Shown piece by piece: positions 24,980 to 36,976 of a DNA stretch of 64,000 bases. Under the pieces are notes generated by a model, which saw nothing but the letters and a program-made list of their open reading frames with translations, searched no databases and was not told the origin of the DNA. Numbering within the stretch: the stretch's first letter is position 1; every line of letters starts with the position of its first letter. A program made the translations under genes and the position numbers. This stretch comes from Kitagawia praeruptora (taxonomy: Eukaryota; Streptophyta; Magnoliopsida; Apiales; Apiaceae), in NCBI GenBank assembly GCA_037693485.1, contig CM075354.1, positions 156,389,501-156,453,500 on the forward strand, written 5' to 3'.

Positions 24980-26252
24980 TGTTAGTTACAGAGGCATGCC
25001 TGTACACATCTAATAACAAGCCTAATTGTTTGTAATGCTTTGCATTACTTACATGACCTCTTAACTGAGGGAACCTCTAGTTGTAGAGTTTCTGTTTGTA
25101 TTGTACTTGTAGTAGGCATCAAATCCTAGTTGTGTAATTGTACAAATAGAGTCTAGAATAATGCTTGAAAGAAGTTCCAAGGTTCATGCCTCAAGCAAGG
25201 AGTTAAAGACTGTCAAATAATCACAGTTGGGATTTGAAGAAATGAAGAATTTGCCTAAGTACCAATTCGAGAAGTATATTTGTCTATTCGAGAAGTCCAG
25301 CATTCGAGAAGTCAGGGATTCGATATCTCAAGACACTATTTGATATCTCTGAATAAACTGTTCGATATCTCAGAGATTCGATATGTCTACTACTCTATTC
25401 GAGAACTCAATAAGTCAACAAGTCAAGATGGTATTCGAGTTCTCAAAGAGTCAACAAGTCAAAGTTCCATTCGATATCTCAAGGACTCAGAAAGCTATTC
25501 GATATCTCGAGGATTCGATAAGTCAAATGCTCTATTCGACAACTCAAGGAATCCTGATGGAAAAGAGCTATTCGAGAAGTGGTTCGATATGTCAATATAA
25601 CAGTGTTCGAGAACTCAGAGTTATCGATCAAGTCAATTCTAGTTCTCGAATCACTTAGTCACTTCTCGAATACATTCTTGGAGACAAAATACTGAAGAAA
25701 TTGTACAAGTTAGAAACCTGCAACAAGCCAATGCACATTATGGACCACAATCTGTAACGTGCTCTGGAAAGCCTACAAGGAAGCTTGGAGAGATATAGAA
25801 GAGACAAGGAGCTAAAGAAGTGGATCTAAACAGGCTTTGCAAAGTCAAATCTGTAACCATTTGGACACTTACTCAAAAAGGATAGACAGACTAGAAAGTA
25901 ATTTGTTTAGCTACCTTATTTGCAGTAAGTAGGCTGTATCCATGTTCTATAAGGACACAGCCTCACTTCATAACTTAGTAACTTTCGTGAGTCGAGTTTT
26001 TCATACACTGTAAGTTATATCTCTCTGAGAAAAACGAAGCTGAGAATACTATCATTTGTATTCACAGATTGTAGCAACCTTTATCTAATAATACATTAGA
26101 TTAAAGTGATATTGTGTTGTGTGTTGTTCTTTATCCGCATCTACATCACTGCACACACAATACTTGTTTGCTACACAGACTCAAGGCACAAAAAGTTCAA
26201 GAATCCATTCACCCCCCCCTCTGTATTCTTTCTTTGTGTTCAATACTCAACA
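24980..26252 (+). repeat. 3' LTR, 1,273 bp, with TTCGA-motif cluster
   Basis: Starts TGTTAG after the polypurine tract and ends TCAACA. The 3' part includes a C-run followed by CTCTGTATTC, a common LTR tail in SIRE-type copia elements. Between about 25264 and 25680 it is packed with variants of TTCGAGAACTC and TTCGATATCTC. The other LTR and the gag-pol region are absent, so this is a truncated element. Confidence 0.75.
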
Positions 26253-26297
26253 GTTGAAAAGTAGGTAAAGCGGTGGGAACTATCAATATTTAATAAT

Positions 26298-26568
26298 CTC
26301 TCCGTCCCAAAATACATGTCCCTTTTCTAAAACAAATTTGCCCCAAATTACATGTCTCTTTTCTCTTTTCAATGTAAAAATTTAAGTGTAGTTTTACGAA
26401 ACTATCCCTACATTTATTGTATCAAAATTTTGACTTTTTTAAACTTAACTCTATTCTCATTTACCAATGTATTAAATAAGGGTATTAGTTGGAAAATTTT
26501 ATTCAACTAACTTTATATTAATATGTGTGCTTTTTAGAAAAGGGACATGTAAATTGAGACGGAGGGAG
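26298..26568. mobile_element. Stowaway-type MITE
   Basis: The left end CTCTCCGTCCCAAAATACAT and, on the other strand, the right end CTCCCTCCGTCTC share an ACATGTCCCTTTTCTAA inner repeat. TAAT flanks both sides. Another Stowaway-type right end (GGGACGAAGGGAG before TA) lies at 27337-27349, probably the far end of an older MITE split by the Helitron at 26688. Confidence 0.65.
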
Positions 26569-26687
26569 TAATGGATTTGAGATAGTGAAGGAAAGAAGTA
26601 ATGAGTGTAATAATGTTTATTTAATAAAAAAGTGGAGAAGTAATGAGTGTAATAGTGAAAAGTAGTGTTAAAATGTGGGACAAGAAA

Positions 26688-27259
26688 TCTATACTATACT
26701 ATTATAAGCGAAACAGGGTATATTTAGTTGTCGGTTTGGTACTCTTTTTTTTATCATTTTTTTTGTCATTCAATAACAACCGTTAGATTTTAAGATAAAT
26801 AAATCAGAACCGTCGGATCTAATGCTAAAAAAATATTCCTTTTTAGTATTTAAAATACTATTATAGGTTACCTGTTCGAATCCCATCGCAAACAGGGGTA
26901 TAATTTGGTTGTTTGGTTCAACTTGGTTCAACCATCTAAAGGAATAGTGACCGTTAGATATTTAGTAAATAGATGATAACCGTTAGATTTAATAATAAAG
27001 AATATTCTATATTTAAATTCCTCTTCTAAAAATTCAATGTTCGAATTCCATCACCAACAAATTTACATTAAGATTTTATATTATTAGTTCTAATCAATAC
27101 ACATCATTTATTAAATAACTATTATTATTACTAATAATTTTATTAATTAATTACAAGTTAAATTATATCCATAATAAATTATTATACTATATTCTATTTA
27201 ATCATATAATTTTAAAAGTATTTAAAAATAATCCGTACTTTGCACGGACTATAAGCTAG
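26688..27259 (+). mobile_element. Short non-autonomous Helitron
   Basis: Starts TCTATACTATACTATTATAA after an A and ends with a CCGTAC-TTT-GCACGG hairpin, ACTATAAG and CTAG before a T. At 572 bp it has no coding. Its interior GTTCGAATCCC words recur in the Helitrons at 13360, 14250 and 27040, marking one family. Confidence 0.7.
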
Positions 27260-28698
27260 TATAAAATATAAATGAGTAGTAAGTATATTATGTTCATTTT
27301 TTTTTAAACAAGGTTAGAGGTTCACATAAAATGTGGGACGAAGGGAGTATAAATCATGAGAAATATTTTGGGTCTAATAAGCCCTCCAAGAAAGCCCAAA
27401 ACAAAACTGAGCCCTTTCTCAAAAAAAATAAAAAATAAACATACAAGTAAATTTACTCACATTTTTTTTGGGTCATGTTTGAGCACCAAAATCTCTGTAT
27501 AAATTTTCGGATAAGCTGCAAAAATTTAAGCAACAGAGAAAGCCTAACAGCCTGTTTGGGAAACGCATATTGCGTTTGGCGTTTGGCTTTAAGCCATTTC
27601 CGCGTGTTTGGCTAGAGGGCTTTAAGCTGGCCTTTAACTTAAAATTAAGCCATAAGTCATAAGTATCCATAAGGTACTTTTGACTTATGACTTACGACTT
27701 TTTTTTTTCTTCTTTCAGGACTCTTGTAAAGTTTAAATAATGTGAATTCAAAATTTTTTTAAGTCAAATTTCACTTTAAGTCAAAATTATTAAACTCCCT
27801 TTTAACTTTAAGTAAAATTACCCAAACACATTCATTCAACTTAAAAGTACATGGTTGCTAAATGCAAATCAAGTTTACTAACACAGACTAGTATATTACT
27901 AATATATCCTTAATACGTATTAAATGGATGACATCTAATAAATGCCGTGAAACCGTAATAAATGTTCTATTAAATGGATGACACCTAATAAATGATTCAG
28001 CGTGAAACATGTTTTATTGATTTCATGTTACATGTAATACATCTGAATACAAATTATATATATCATACAGACTAGTGTTATTATTATTTTTATTTTTGAA
28101 AATTATTAATTCATTTATGAGTAATTATAAGATGTTGTACTTAAAATTTTAAAAATAAATTTACATTTTTAAAATATAAATTATATATGTTATGTTATTA
28201 AGAATTCTTATTTTTAAATAGATTAATGCAATTATGAGTCATTATTAAAAATTAAATTTTTATATTTTAAAATTCAAACTACATATATCATTTTAGTATT
28301 TTAGAAACTAATTTTTAAGTTTAAAAATTCAAGTTATATATATCATGTTATTAATAATTTTATTTTTAAATAGATTATTACAATTATGATTCATTATAAG
28401 ATGTAGTACTTATTTTAATATTCTAAAAACAAACTTTTATATTTTAAAATTCAAATTATATATATCATGTTATTAATAATTTTTATTTTAGATGAGTAAT
28501 TACATATACTAAACACATGACAAGAACATTTAATATTAAACACACAATAAAAAACATTAATAATTATCAAATGTATTATATACTTGACTAAATTACATAT
28601 TTTAAATGAAATATGATTTTGATAAAATAAGATATGAATGATGAGAAATAAGTTAAATGTATATTAATAAATATAAAGTACAAGATATGAATGATGAG

Positions 28699-28966
28699 CA
28701 TGGTTGTAAAAATCGGTAATCGGTATAAATCGGTTGAGGTACCGATTTAAGATTAATCGGGTAATCGGGGATTAATCGGAAGGATTAATCGGAGTATTAA
28801 TCGGATATTATAATAATATTTAATATATTAGTCTAATTTTCAATTAAACTTATCATTTTAAATATATTTACAGGATTAATCGGATTTCAAAAATCGAATC
28901 GGCTAGCTACCTTACAGAGGATTAATCGGGGATTAATCGGCTAAATCGGGGATTTTTAGAACCATG
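28699..28966. mobile_element. hAT-like element with ATTAATCGG-motif arrays
   Basis: Ends CATGGTTGTAAAAATCGG and (other strand) CATGGTTCTAAAAATCCC. The 8 bp target duplication ATGATGAG lies at 28691-28698 and 28967-28974. At 268 bp it is mostly ATTAATCGG repeats around a short AT-rich core. Confidence 0.85.
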
Positions 28967-29093
28967 ATGATGAGAAATAAATGTGCATAGAAAAATAAAG
29001 TAGGTGTATAGTGCACAGAAAACTAGGTATACAATGCACATAAAACTAGGTTATACGTTCACTTTATTCAAAGAAGTAGAAAGGACAGTTAAG

Positions 29094-30790
29094 GGGCAAA
29101 AGGTCACTTTGCCTACTGTACAATTTAAAATTTTCCACTTTGCCTACTGTACTAATGGAGTGGTCATTGCACTTTCCTTTTTTTCTCTTTTCATCATCGC
29201 CGTCAGTTTGACTAAACTGCCATCCATTTGACTGACGGACGGCTGACTTGGCTGCACAGTCACCAGTCCACATAGATGGACACATCAGCAACACTCCTGA
29301 TTAAAACCCAAAATAAACCCCAAAATAAACCCTCATCAATTAAACCCAAAAATAAAAACCCCAACCCAATTAAAATCCACACCCACCCAGCATCTCCTCC
29401 CTCTTCTACCTTCATCAACTTACCTCCGTTCTTCATTTTCAACGACCTCCACCATGCTTGTAAATCCACCCATTCCTCCGTCCTTTTCCACCCACTATCA
29501 TCACCCCTCTGCTCACGCCAATTTCACAGCCACACTCGGCAAGGACTCGGCTAAACTCTACTACATGAACTTGACTTCACAGTTCAGTACTCGGCTACAC
29601 AGCAACTAAAAAACGCACAAAAACTAAGCAAATGCAGAATGGTTTATACGAAACAGACAAGGAACAAATCGATTCAAAGAAGAGACGAACAAACTTCACA
29701 AACTCGGCAATTACAGTACTCAGCTGCAAAACAGAAATCGAACTCAGCAACACAACTATGGATACTAAAATGGTGACTCGGAGAAGAACGCAATTTAACA
29801 GGGCGAGTAGACTCGACAGCAACGTTACAACCTCAAACTAACTCGGTCAAAAACAAACGAAATCGACCCAGTACTAATTCACACAAAGCTCGAATTAAAA
29901 GCGTTCGAGATCCCAATGCACAACTCAGAAGAATTGGAACGAAAACAGCAAACTTGACACTAATCGACAACTCAAATACACATTAAAACGGAACTTAGCA
30001 CAATACAAGCACAATACGCATTAAAGAGAGAGAAGGAAAGGTGCTGGGGTGTTTACAGAGAATGGAAATCAAGAGCTGGGTTCGTTAAAAACATAAAAGG
30101 AACAAGGAAAACAGGTGAATTGCAGCTGGGTTTGGGTATTTGATTCGAAGAAAACAAAACAGGGGAGAGGTATTAAGTTTCGAATTTATCATAAAAAGAA
30201 CAGGGGAGTGGTTATATTGAATAAAAGTGGACATTTTATAATTTCATATTTTTTTTTGCTAATATCTAATTTAAAATAATAATTAAATTCCTTTTAAAAA
30301 TCGAATTTAAAATAGAAGATACAAGTTGTGTGGAGTTTTGTGGTGTATGAGGTTTTTTTTTTAAAATTAAGATTATATAAAAAAATTATATAATAATAAT
30401 AATTTGTATGATTTTTTTGAAGTTTTTATAATTTTTTATAGTTTTTATAATTTTTAATAATTTTTTTAAAGTTTTTATAATTTTAATTTTTTTTTTATAA
30501 ATTTATCATGATTTTTTTGAATTTTATATGATTTTTTTAAAAGTTTTTATGATATTTTAAAGTTTTAATAATTTTTTATAAAAAATTATGATTGTGCTGA
30601 TGTGGCGTCCACGTGGCAGGCTGACGCTGCATCACAGTCAGCATTTTAACAGTCAAACTGACGGAGCCAATTCTTGACTGACGGCGATGATGAAAAGAGA
30701 AAAAAAGGAAAGTGCAATGACCACTCCATTAGTACAGTAGGCAAAGTGGAAAATTTTAAATTGTACAGTAGGCAAAGTGACCTTTTTCCC
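29094..30790. mobile_element. Mutator-like element with long terminal inverted repeats
   Basis: About 120 bp at each end (29094-29210 and 30670-30790) are near-perfect inverted copies, starting GGGCAAAAGGTCACTTTGCC and, on the other strand, GGGAAAAAGGTCACTTTGCC. Both sides carry GACAGTTAAG (29084-29093, 30791-30800), a 9-10 bp target duplication as for Mutator-like elements. The interior (29250-30200) is less AT-rich, with open frames on both strands but no transposase. It may hold a captured host leader or UTR fragment (Pack-MULE style), which I cannot name. Confidence 0.85.
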
Positions 30791-31114
30791 GACAGTTAAG
30801 TAACTTTTGCAAATTGCATTGAGTAATTTGATTTGCATTTAGCAACACCCTAAAAGTAAACAACTTTACTTTCTTCTTTAAGTTAAAAATACCTCCATTA
30901 AGTCAAAAGTAACTTATTTTAAGTAACCTCAAACACCCTCTAAGCCTTCTTCTTCTTCACTGTGCTTAAAAAATTCATCAAACAGTAAGCTTTATTATTA
31001 TTGTCTATTTCATCTTCATTTACTCTCTTCAACATGTTTAGGTTAAGTGTTAACTTTCTTGAATAATCTTTACACATTATACTTACATATATATAGGACT
31101 TAAGGGTTGAGTTT

Positions 31115-32338
31115 ATGGATTTATTGGTGCCAATACAGCAAACCCATGAAGGGTTATGTTTATTACATTCTGTGTGTAATGATAGTAGAAAGATTCATTC
31201 TTTAAGGTTTAAAGATAGAAAGATTCATACTTAAAGGTTTAAAGATAGGGTTAGAGTTGGTTTTAGTATTGGTGTAGTTAAGGTGTTTGATGGGGAGAAG
31301 TCATGTTCTTTTGTTGTTTGTGGTGGGAGTGGTGATGGGTTGAGGGGAAAGGGGGGGGGGGTTTGGGAGAAAAATCGAAATAGGGTATCTGCCATTTCGA
31401 GGTCAGGGAGTGCTGGTTTGAATGAGCAGGTGAGTGGTTTTGATGGTAGGAGTGGGGGGAGTTCGAGTTTGAGTAAGTATAGTTCTTCGCGGGATTTTGA
31501 AGAGTGTGAGAGTAATAATTGTCTTCGTAGATTGGTTAAAAATGGGGAGTTGGAGGAAAGTTTTAGGCTTTTAGAGAAGGGATTTGCAAAGAAGGGATGT
31601 TGGATGAAGCAATTAAATTTTTAGATAACATGTCATCGTTGTATGGGTGCCAGCCATATGTAATCACCCATAATATAATTCTCCGTAGCATGTGTAGCAC
31701 TGGTAGGTGGATGGATGCGGAAATGCTTTTGACTGAGATGGTTCGCAAAGGGTGTTCTCCTAGTGTTGTTACCTTTAACATAATAATTAATTTCTTATGT
31801 AGGAAAGGATTATTGGATCGAGCAATTGATATTTTGGAGAAGATGCCTAAGCATGGATATTACGGAAATTATACAATGTATTCCGTTTGTATTTCTAGTA
31901 GTGTAATGTAATAGCCAAGCTTGTGTCTAATATATTTCGGTTTCTAATAAATTTATCAATGGATGTACTCCAAATTCAGTGAGCTACAGTCCATTGCTTC
32001 ATACATTTTGCAAAGAAAAGAAAATGGACAGGGCAATTGAATATCTGCGAGATTATGATGTCGAGAGGCTGTGTTACCCTGATGTTGTGACATTTAATAC
32101 ACTGCGGCTCACTGCTTTATGCAAAGATGGAAAAGTTGTTATAGCAGTCGAGCTACTTAATCAGTTAAGTAGCAAAGGTTGCTCTCCTGTTTTGATCACT
32201 TACAATACAATGACTGATGGCCTTGCAAAAATAGGAAAAACAGAGTCTGCCATAGAGCTGTTGGATGAAATGCGAGGAAAGGGTCTCCGCTGTATGGACT
32301 CGAGGAAATGCATTTTGTGCTTCAGTTCAGATAAGTAG
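31115..32338 (+). pseudogene. P-type PPR protein pseudogene (At1g09900-like)
   Basis: The leader starts MDLLVPIQQTHEGLCLL. Then come VESNN-like and LRRLVKNGELEESFRLLEKG blocks, followed by PPR units with VITHNIILRSMCSTGRWMDA, VVTFNIIINFLCRKGLLDRA, FCKEKKMDRAIEYL and LITYNTMTDGLAKIGKTESA. The order strongly recalls Arabidopsis At1g09900, an organelle-type RNA-binding PPR protein. Breaks: a local duplication at 31200-31245 introduces a stop. Several N-terminal PPR units are deleted at about 31585 with a frame change. About 100 bp is inserted between HG and CTPNS at 31858-31957, flanked by ATGGA. The C-terminal repeats are missing after GKGLR. A probable leader intron lies at about 30984-31096. 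It is not functional. Confidence 0.85.
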
Positions 32339-32722
32339 ACATATATTTCTCTTTTTATTGCAGAAGTCAAGATAAATTGGTGCGCTAAACTGTTAATACA
32401 TTTTTTCAGCTGTTTAAGCTAAGCCGATCCCAGCAGATTGCTTATTAATTTTATCCTGAATTTTCTTTAGAATAAGCTTGAACTGTACATTTCGCCGCTT
32501 GCTACTTCTGAGTAACTAGGGTTGAAGTTTTGAATTGATAGCCCTGAAGGTAGTATCTTGCAATAGCAATAATATTGTATGGAAAATCTAATAGGGCAGC
32601 ACCCTTAATTCATATAAAAAGAATATAAAAGCATTTGAAACAGAATGACTTGCACACACTTGAGAATATATAACCAAACTAACCAAGTTTAACCTAAACT
32701 TGCATGAAAATTACAACCACAA

Positions 32723-33985
32723 TTAAGAATATAATGGACATCCATCAACTGCTATACCTTTTGCAGCTGGACATGCAGCCAGATCACAGTGCTCGCCATT
32801 CGATCCCCACCATGATAAGCTTACATTTTCCATGCTTAAAGTGAAGTACAACGAGGCAGAATTGATAACTCACCTGATTTGTAGTGGCTGTTATGACACT
32901 AATAGGAAGAGTAAATATTGCAGCAAGACCAGCATAAAAAAGGAGTCCCCACCATGGCAATTGGACCTGATCTTTCTCATGGAGGGCCCTGCACATTGTA
33001 ATAAAAATTTAGTATGTTTCAGTGTCTAGCTTGACTAGACTATTTTAGCTTCCATTTTTGCTTGTTAACATCAACTGCAAGTGCATGATAGATAAATGGG
33101 ATTTAAACCAGCATATCACCCAAAAATTGGCCTATTTGTCGATATGGAAAGCAAACAAAATCGCGATGATCATACCTAAAAAGAGATACTTGAACCAGAC
33201 TTCCTCAGAAGCCCTGCGCAACCGTATCCTAGCACCTGGTGATAAATAAACAGGGGAAATGGGAGTTGATCAGTAATAAACAGGGGAAATGGGAGTTGAT
33301 CAGTTTCTGCACCTTCATTGCAAAAACCTATTTCAACCTTAATATAAGGATAAACTCATAAACTTGTTACAGAACTTTTTCAGCTTAACCTGGTGGATGT
33401 CTCGTACTAAGAACTAAGAAGAGGTCGAGATTCGTGTTAAGTAGAGGCGATTACTACACGTATATAAACATCAAGAATAAAAAAATAATTATAAAACTGG
33501 ACTGAAGCGAGGTTTAAATTACCTGAGTAGTGATAAAAAGCCCGAACAATATCAACAATGCCAACAGCATAAGCTGCTCCAGAACCAAACGCAGAACCAG
33601 CATTAGCAAATATCGAAATCAACACATGCTCCTTTGTATTAAACGGACCAGGATTCAACGAAAACTCCCTCGAACCAAACCCTGGAATCCGAAACCTTGT
33701 AGTAGGCAACACAGTAGCCATAAACTTCCCGATAGGAAGTGTAGCAACTTGTACACAGATCATAGTAATAACTAAAGGTTGGGTTCGATAACTGAAAAAT
33801 CTATTTAAAAACGATAATAGACAGCATGAGGTGAGTCCGAGGAACCTCATTCGAAATGTCCAAACAGGGAGTGTTGGATCATCGAAATTCGAGACAGTGA
33901 GACGAACTCGTTCGACTAGAGATACTTCATCGTCGGTATCTGTGTTTTGGTATGCATGTGAATCATCTATCTTCAGCTCGGCCAT
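32723..33985 (-). pseudogene. OPT-family oligopeptide transporter pseudogene, collapsed
   Basis: Exon 1 (33523-33985) gives a normal OPT N-terminus: MAELKIDDSH, DDPTLPVWTFRMRFLGL, NPGPFNTKEHVLISIFANAG and YAVGIVDIV. After an intron a fragment from 33235 reads VLGYGCAGLLRKS (usual LGYGWAGI) and soon stops. From 32988, RALHEKD is fused directly to QVQLPWWGLL and TATTNQ, so roughly two hundred residues normally between them are gone. A final piece (to TAA at 32723) reads SLYFTLSMENVSLSWWGSNG and ends DGCPLYS, the usual C-terminus. OPT proteins carry peptides or metal chelates across membranes. This copy cannot. The gene shrank by internal deletions while keeping both ends. Confidence 0.85.
33243..33302. 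repeat. 30 bp perfect tandem duplication
   Basis: AATAAACAGGGGAAATGGGA plus ten more bases occurs twice in a row inside the intron of the OPT pseudogene. Confidence 0.85.
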
Positions 33986-34177
33986 GGAAGATTCTCAGAT
34001 GAAATGATGATTCTCAAGTGAAGTTTGTAAAATGTTAAGTGTGTCAAGGGCTGTTCATGAGCTCCATGCACATTTGGCTTAACTTATTTTCAAAACTTTT
34101 TCATAAATTTAAAATAAATCAAACGGACCGAATTTGGAATCACAATAAATTGTCTTCATTTGTGGTATATATCTATA

Positions 34178-35512
34178 CTAGATGATAACCCGTGCGAAGC
34201 ACCGGGCTTGGAGATTTATGTTAAATAATTACAAATTTTTATTTAATTAAATATTTATAAAATTATAGTACAAAAACTTATAAAACGAACTATGTTATTT
34301 GCATAAAAAATTTATTTGATTAACAAACTATAAACTTAGATTGCTTAATAGAAGTGCATGGAAACACGTTTCGATTATTTTCATTGAAAAATATTTAGGA
34401 TAATCGATCGTATTTTTTTTTTATTATAAGTTATAATAAAAAAAATTGTTAATACAATGTAAGAATTATATAATAATACGATTTCAATTTTATTATATTT
34501 TTTTTAAAAAATAACATATAATCGCAGGGAAGAATGTTCTAGAGTAGTGTATAGAAACATGTTTTAGTTGTTTCCCTTGAAAAATCTTTTGAAGAATTGG
34601 TCGTATTATTTTTTTATTCTAAATTATGATAAAAAAATTGTATTTTAATTATAGTAGGATTTCAGTTTTATTATTTTCTTTAAAAATTAAATAGAATTGT
34701 AAGGGAATATGATTCTAGGGATAAAACTATTTTTTTATTTAAAGTTGTAATAAAAAAATTATAATTACAATAGGATTTCTATTTTATTAAAAAAAACATA
34801 GAATTATAGTAAAAATAGGATTATAGTGGTAAAACCAAAATACGGTCCGAACCAAAAGTGGTACTGTTAAAGGGGTGTTCCTTGAAAAATCTTTTGGAGA
34901 ATTGATCGTATTATTTTTTTGATTCTAAATTATGATAAAAAATTATATTATAATTATAAAAGGATTTCAATTTTATTATTTTCTTTAAAACATAACATAG
35001 AATTATAAGGGAATATGATTCTAGTGATGAAACTATTTTTTATTTTAAGTTGTAATAAAAAAAATAGTAATTATAATAGAATTTCTATTATATTAAAAAA
35101 TATCATATCATAGAATTATAGTAGAAACAGGATTATAGAGGTGAAACCAAAATAGGATTGAAACCAAAAGTGGTACCGTTAAAAGGGTGTATTATTTTTT
35201 GTTTCTAAATTATGATTAAAAAAATTGTATTATAATTGTAATAAGATTTCAACTTTTTTATTTTCTTTTAAAAATAACATAGAATTATAAGGGAATATGA
35301 TTCTAAGGATGAAACTATTTTTTTTATTTAAAGTTGTAATAAAAAAAATTATAATTATAATAAAATTTCTATTTTATTAAAAAAACATCATAGAATTATA
35401 GTAGAAAAAGTATTATAGGGGTGAAACCAAAATAGGGGTGAAACCAAAATAGGAGTGAAACCAAAAGTAGTACAGTTAAAAGGGTGTTTCAGTTATTAAT
35501 AAAGATTATAGA
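34178..35512 (-). mobile_element. Helitron-like element, reverse orientation, with internal repeats
   Basis: CTAG at 34178 is followed (plus strand) by ATGATAACCCGTGC, GAA and GCACCGGGC, which is the Helitron 3' hairpin on the minus strand. The other end is GA at 35511-35512 before a T, i.e. 5' TC on the minus strand. Flanks are A and T. The interior holds three imperfect repeats of about 300 bp (34560, 34880, 35190) with GAATTGATCGTATTATTTTT and AAACCAAAAGTGGTAC words. A truncated second copy lies at 51410-52065. No coding. Confidence 0.7.
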
Positions 35513-35535
35513 TTAATTATTTTGATTTCAGATAT

Positions 35536-35707
35536 GGAAAATGCTAAAGACCCCAAATTAGATCCCAAAAAAATCCCCAAATTCCATGTGTCATCTTTTA
35601 ATTGGTCATATCATTAACCCTCTGGATTCACATTAATCTCCCCAATTAAAATTGCCCAATTTGCCAAGTCACCCATGCCATATCATTTGGGGACCCTAAC
35701 ACTGCTC
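35536..35707. mobile_element. Mutator-like MITE, 172 bp
   Basis: Flanked by TTCAGATAT on both sides (35527-35535 and 35708-35716), a 9 bp duplication. Ends GGAAAATGCTAAAGACCCC and (other strand) GAGCAGTGTTAGGGTCCCC are imperfect inverted repeats. The interior is non-coding. Confidence 0.75.
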
Positions 35708-35716
35708 TTCAGATAT

Positions 35717-36723
35717 TCATATTTGTCCAACAGTGAATCCTAAAGAATCTTGTACTTTTAATCGAAAGGATTATTTAGCTGTATACAATGTGTTACGACT
35801 TACGAATCTGCAATTTATTTATTTTCCTGCACTTATTTAAAGTGAAGATACTTTTATTATATCGGTCGAAATAAGAAAATTAAATATAACAGATTTAAAT
35901 ATAAATCAAGATCTTCATAATTTTCATAATCTGTAACTGCCAGTGCCAAAACTAAGCACATATATTTACTTTATTTATGGCAATTAAAGTTTTTTTCGTG
36001 ATAACAGAATATATGCTTGATAAAGAAGGTGAAAAATTAATTGAAATAAATCCTGACAAAAAAATTAATTGAAATAAGTAAAAATTCCAAAAGTACCTCT
36101 GCTACCCAAATGAGCAAAATTTGTTGAGCAGTGAGTATTAAACAACCCAACTCAACGTTTTGCTATTTAGTAAAAAAATATGTGTGCGGAGGAGCAGTCC
36201 AGAAAATCTGGAAATCACTCTGTGAACATGTATATAAATAAAAAGGACTCTTCTCGTTAGCCCTCCAATTAGACTGAGCCCTTCCTCCCATTAAAAATTA
36301 TAAGTGTATATGTGTAGCTACTAGCTACGGAGTAGTACTTAAACCACCCCTATTCGTTCACTATATTAAGCAAAATTTTTATAAATTAATAATGTTGGGA
36401 TCGACAAATTTCGGCAAATTTTATCAAATTTCGGCAAATTTTATTAATTTATAGAGATTATTAATCAATCGAGGGAAATTTTATATTGTTGCTATTATGT
36501 TGGGACCAAAAATCTGCATTCAAAATATTAATTTATCGTGGTATCGAGTATTAATTTAACGAGATTTTACTGTACGTATATACAAATTAATCTTATATAT
36601 ATAAGATGATAGGAACTGAAGATATATACAAAGTAATTGTAGCTACCACACCATTACATGTAGCACTGATTATAGGCTACGGTTCTGTTAAACGGTGGCA
36701 TATTTAGCGAGTAGAACTATAAA
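35717..36723. other. AT-rich intergenic DNA, nothing recognised
   Basis: No convincing coding, termini or tandem repeats. A short AAATTTCGGCAAATTTTAT repetition lies at about 36408-36450. Confidence 0.3.
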
Positions 36724-36972
36724 TTCGTGTCGTGTCGTGTACTTTCGTATTTTATGTATCAACAATCCAAAATGAAAACGAAATGAAATAAATTTGTGTA
36801 CTCAAATTCTAAAACAAATACGAAATGAAACATTTTGTGTAAACACGAAACGAAACGAAAAGTACACAAAATATTTTTTGTACTTTCCGTTTACACGAAA
36901 ACGAAATAAAAATCGTGTAATTTCGTGTATTTTTCGTGTACTTTTCGTGTAATTTCCGTGTATTTTCTATTT
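36724..36972. repeat. CGTGTA-motif dispersed repeat, copy 2 (truncated)
   Basis: Same word order as 7016-7475: TCGTGTCGTGTACTTTCG, then CAAAATGAAAACGAAATGAA, an ACATTTTGTGTAAACACGAA block, then CGTGTA variants. It stops at the PIN relic, so the right half is missing. Confidence 0.6.
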
Positions 36973-36976
36973 ATCT

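Larger units (their letters stand above)
27548..30940. mobile_element. PIF/Harbinger-like element with two nested insertions
   Basis: Outer ends CAGCCTGTTTGGG and (other strand) GAGGGTGTTTGAG are flanked by TAA (27545-27547 and 30941-30943). Subterminal stretches around 27860 and 30835 are inverted copies (TTGCTAAATGCAAATCAA on both), which supports one element of about 3.4 kb. No transposase is visible. AT-rich quasi-repeats of about 130 bp fill 28040-28500. A hAT-like element and a Mutator-like element sit inside. Confidence 0.55.

Noticed and set aside
29276..29841. Open frames inside the Mutator-like element as genes
   Set aside because: Overlapping frames on both strands with Pro/Ser/His-rich composition and no family match; better explained as captured or non-coding DNA.
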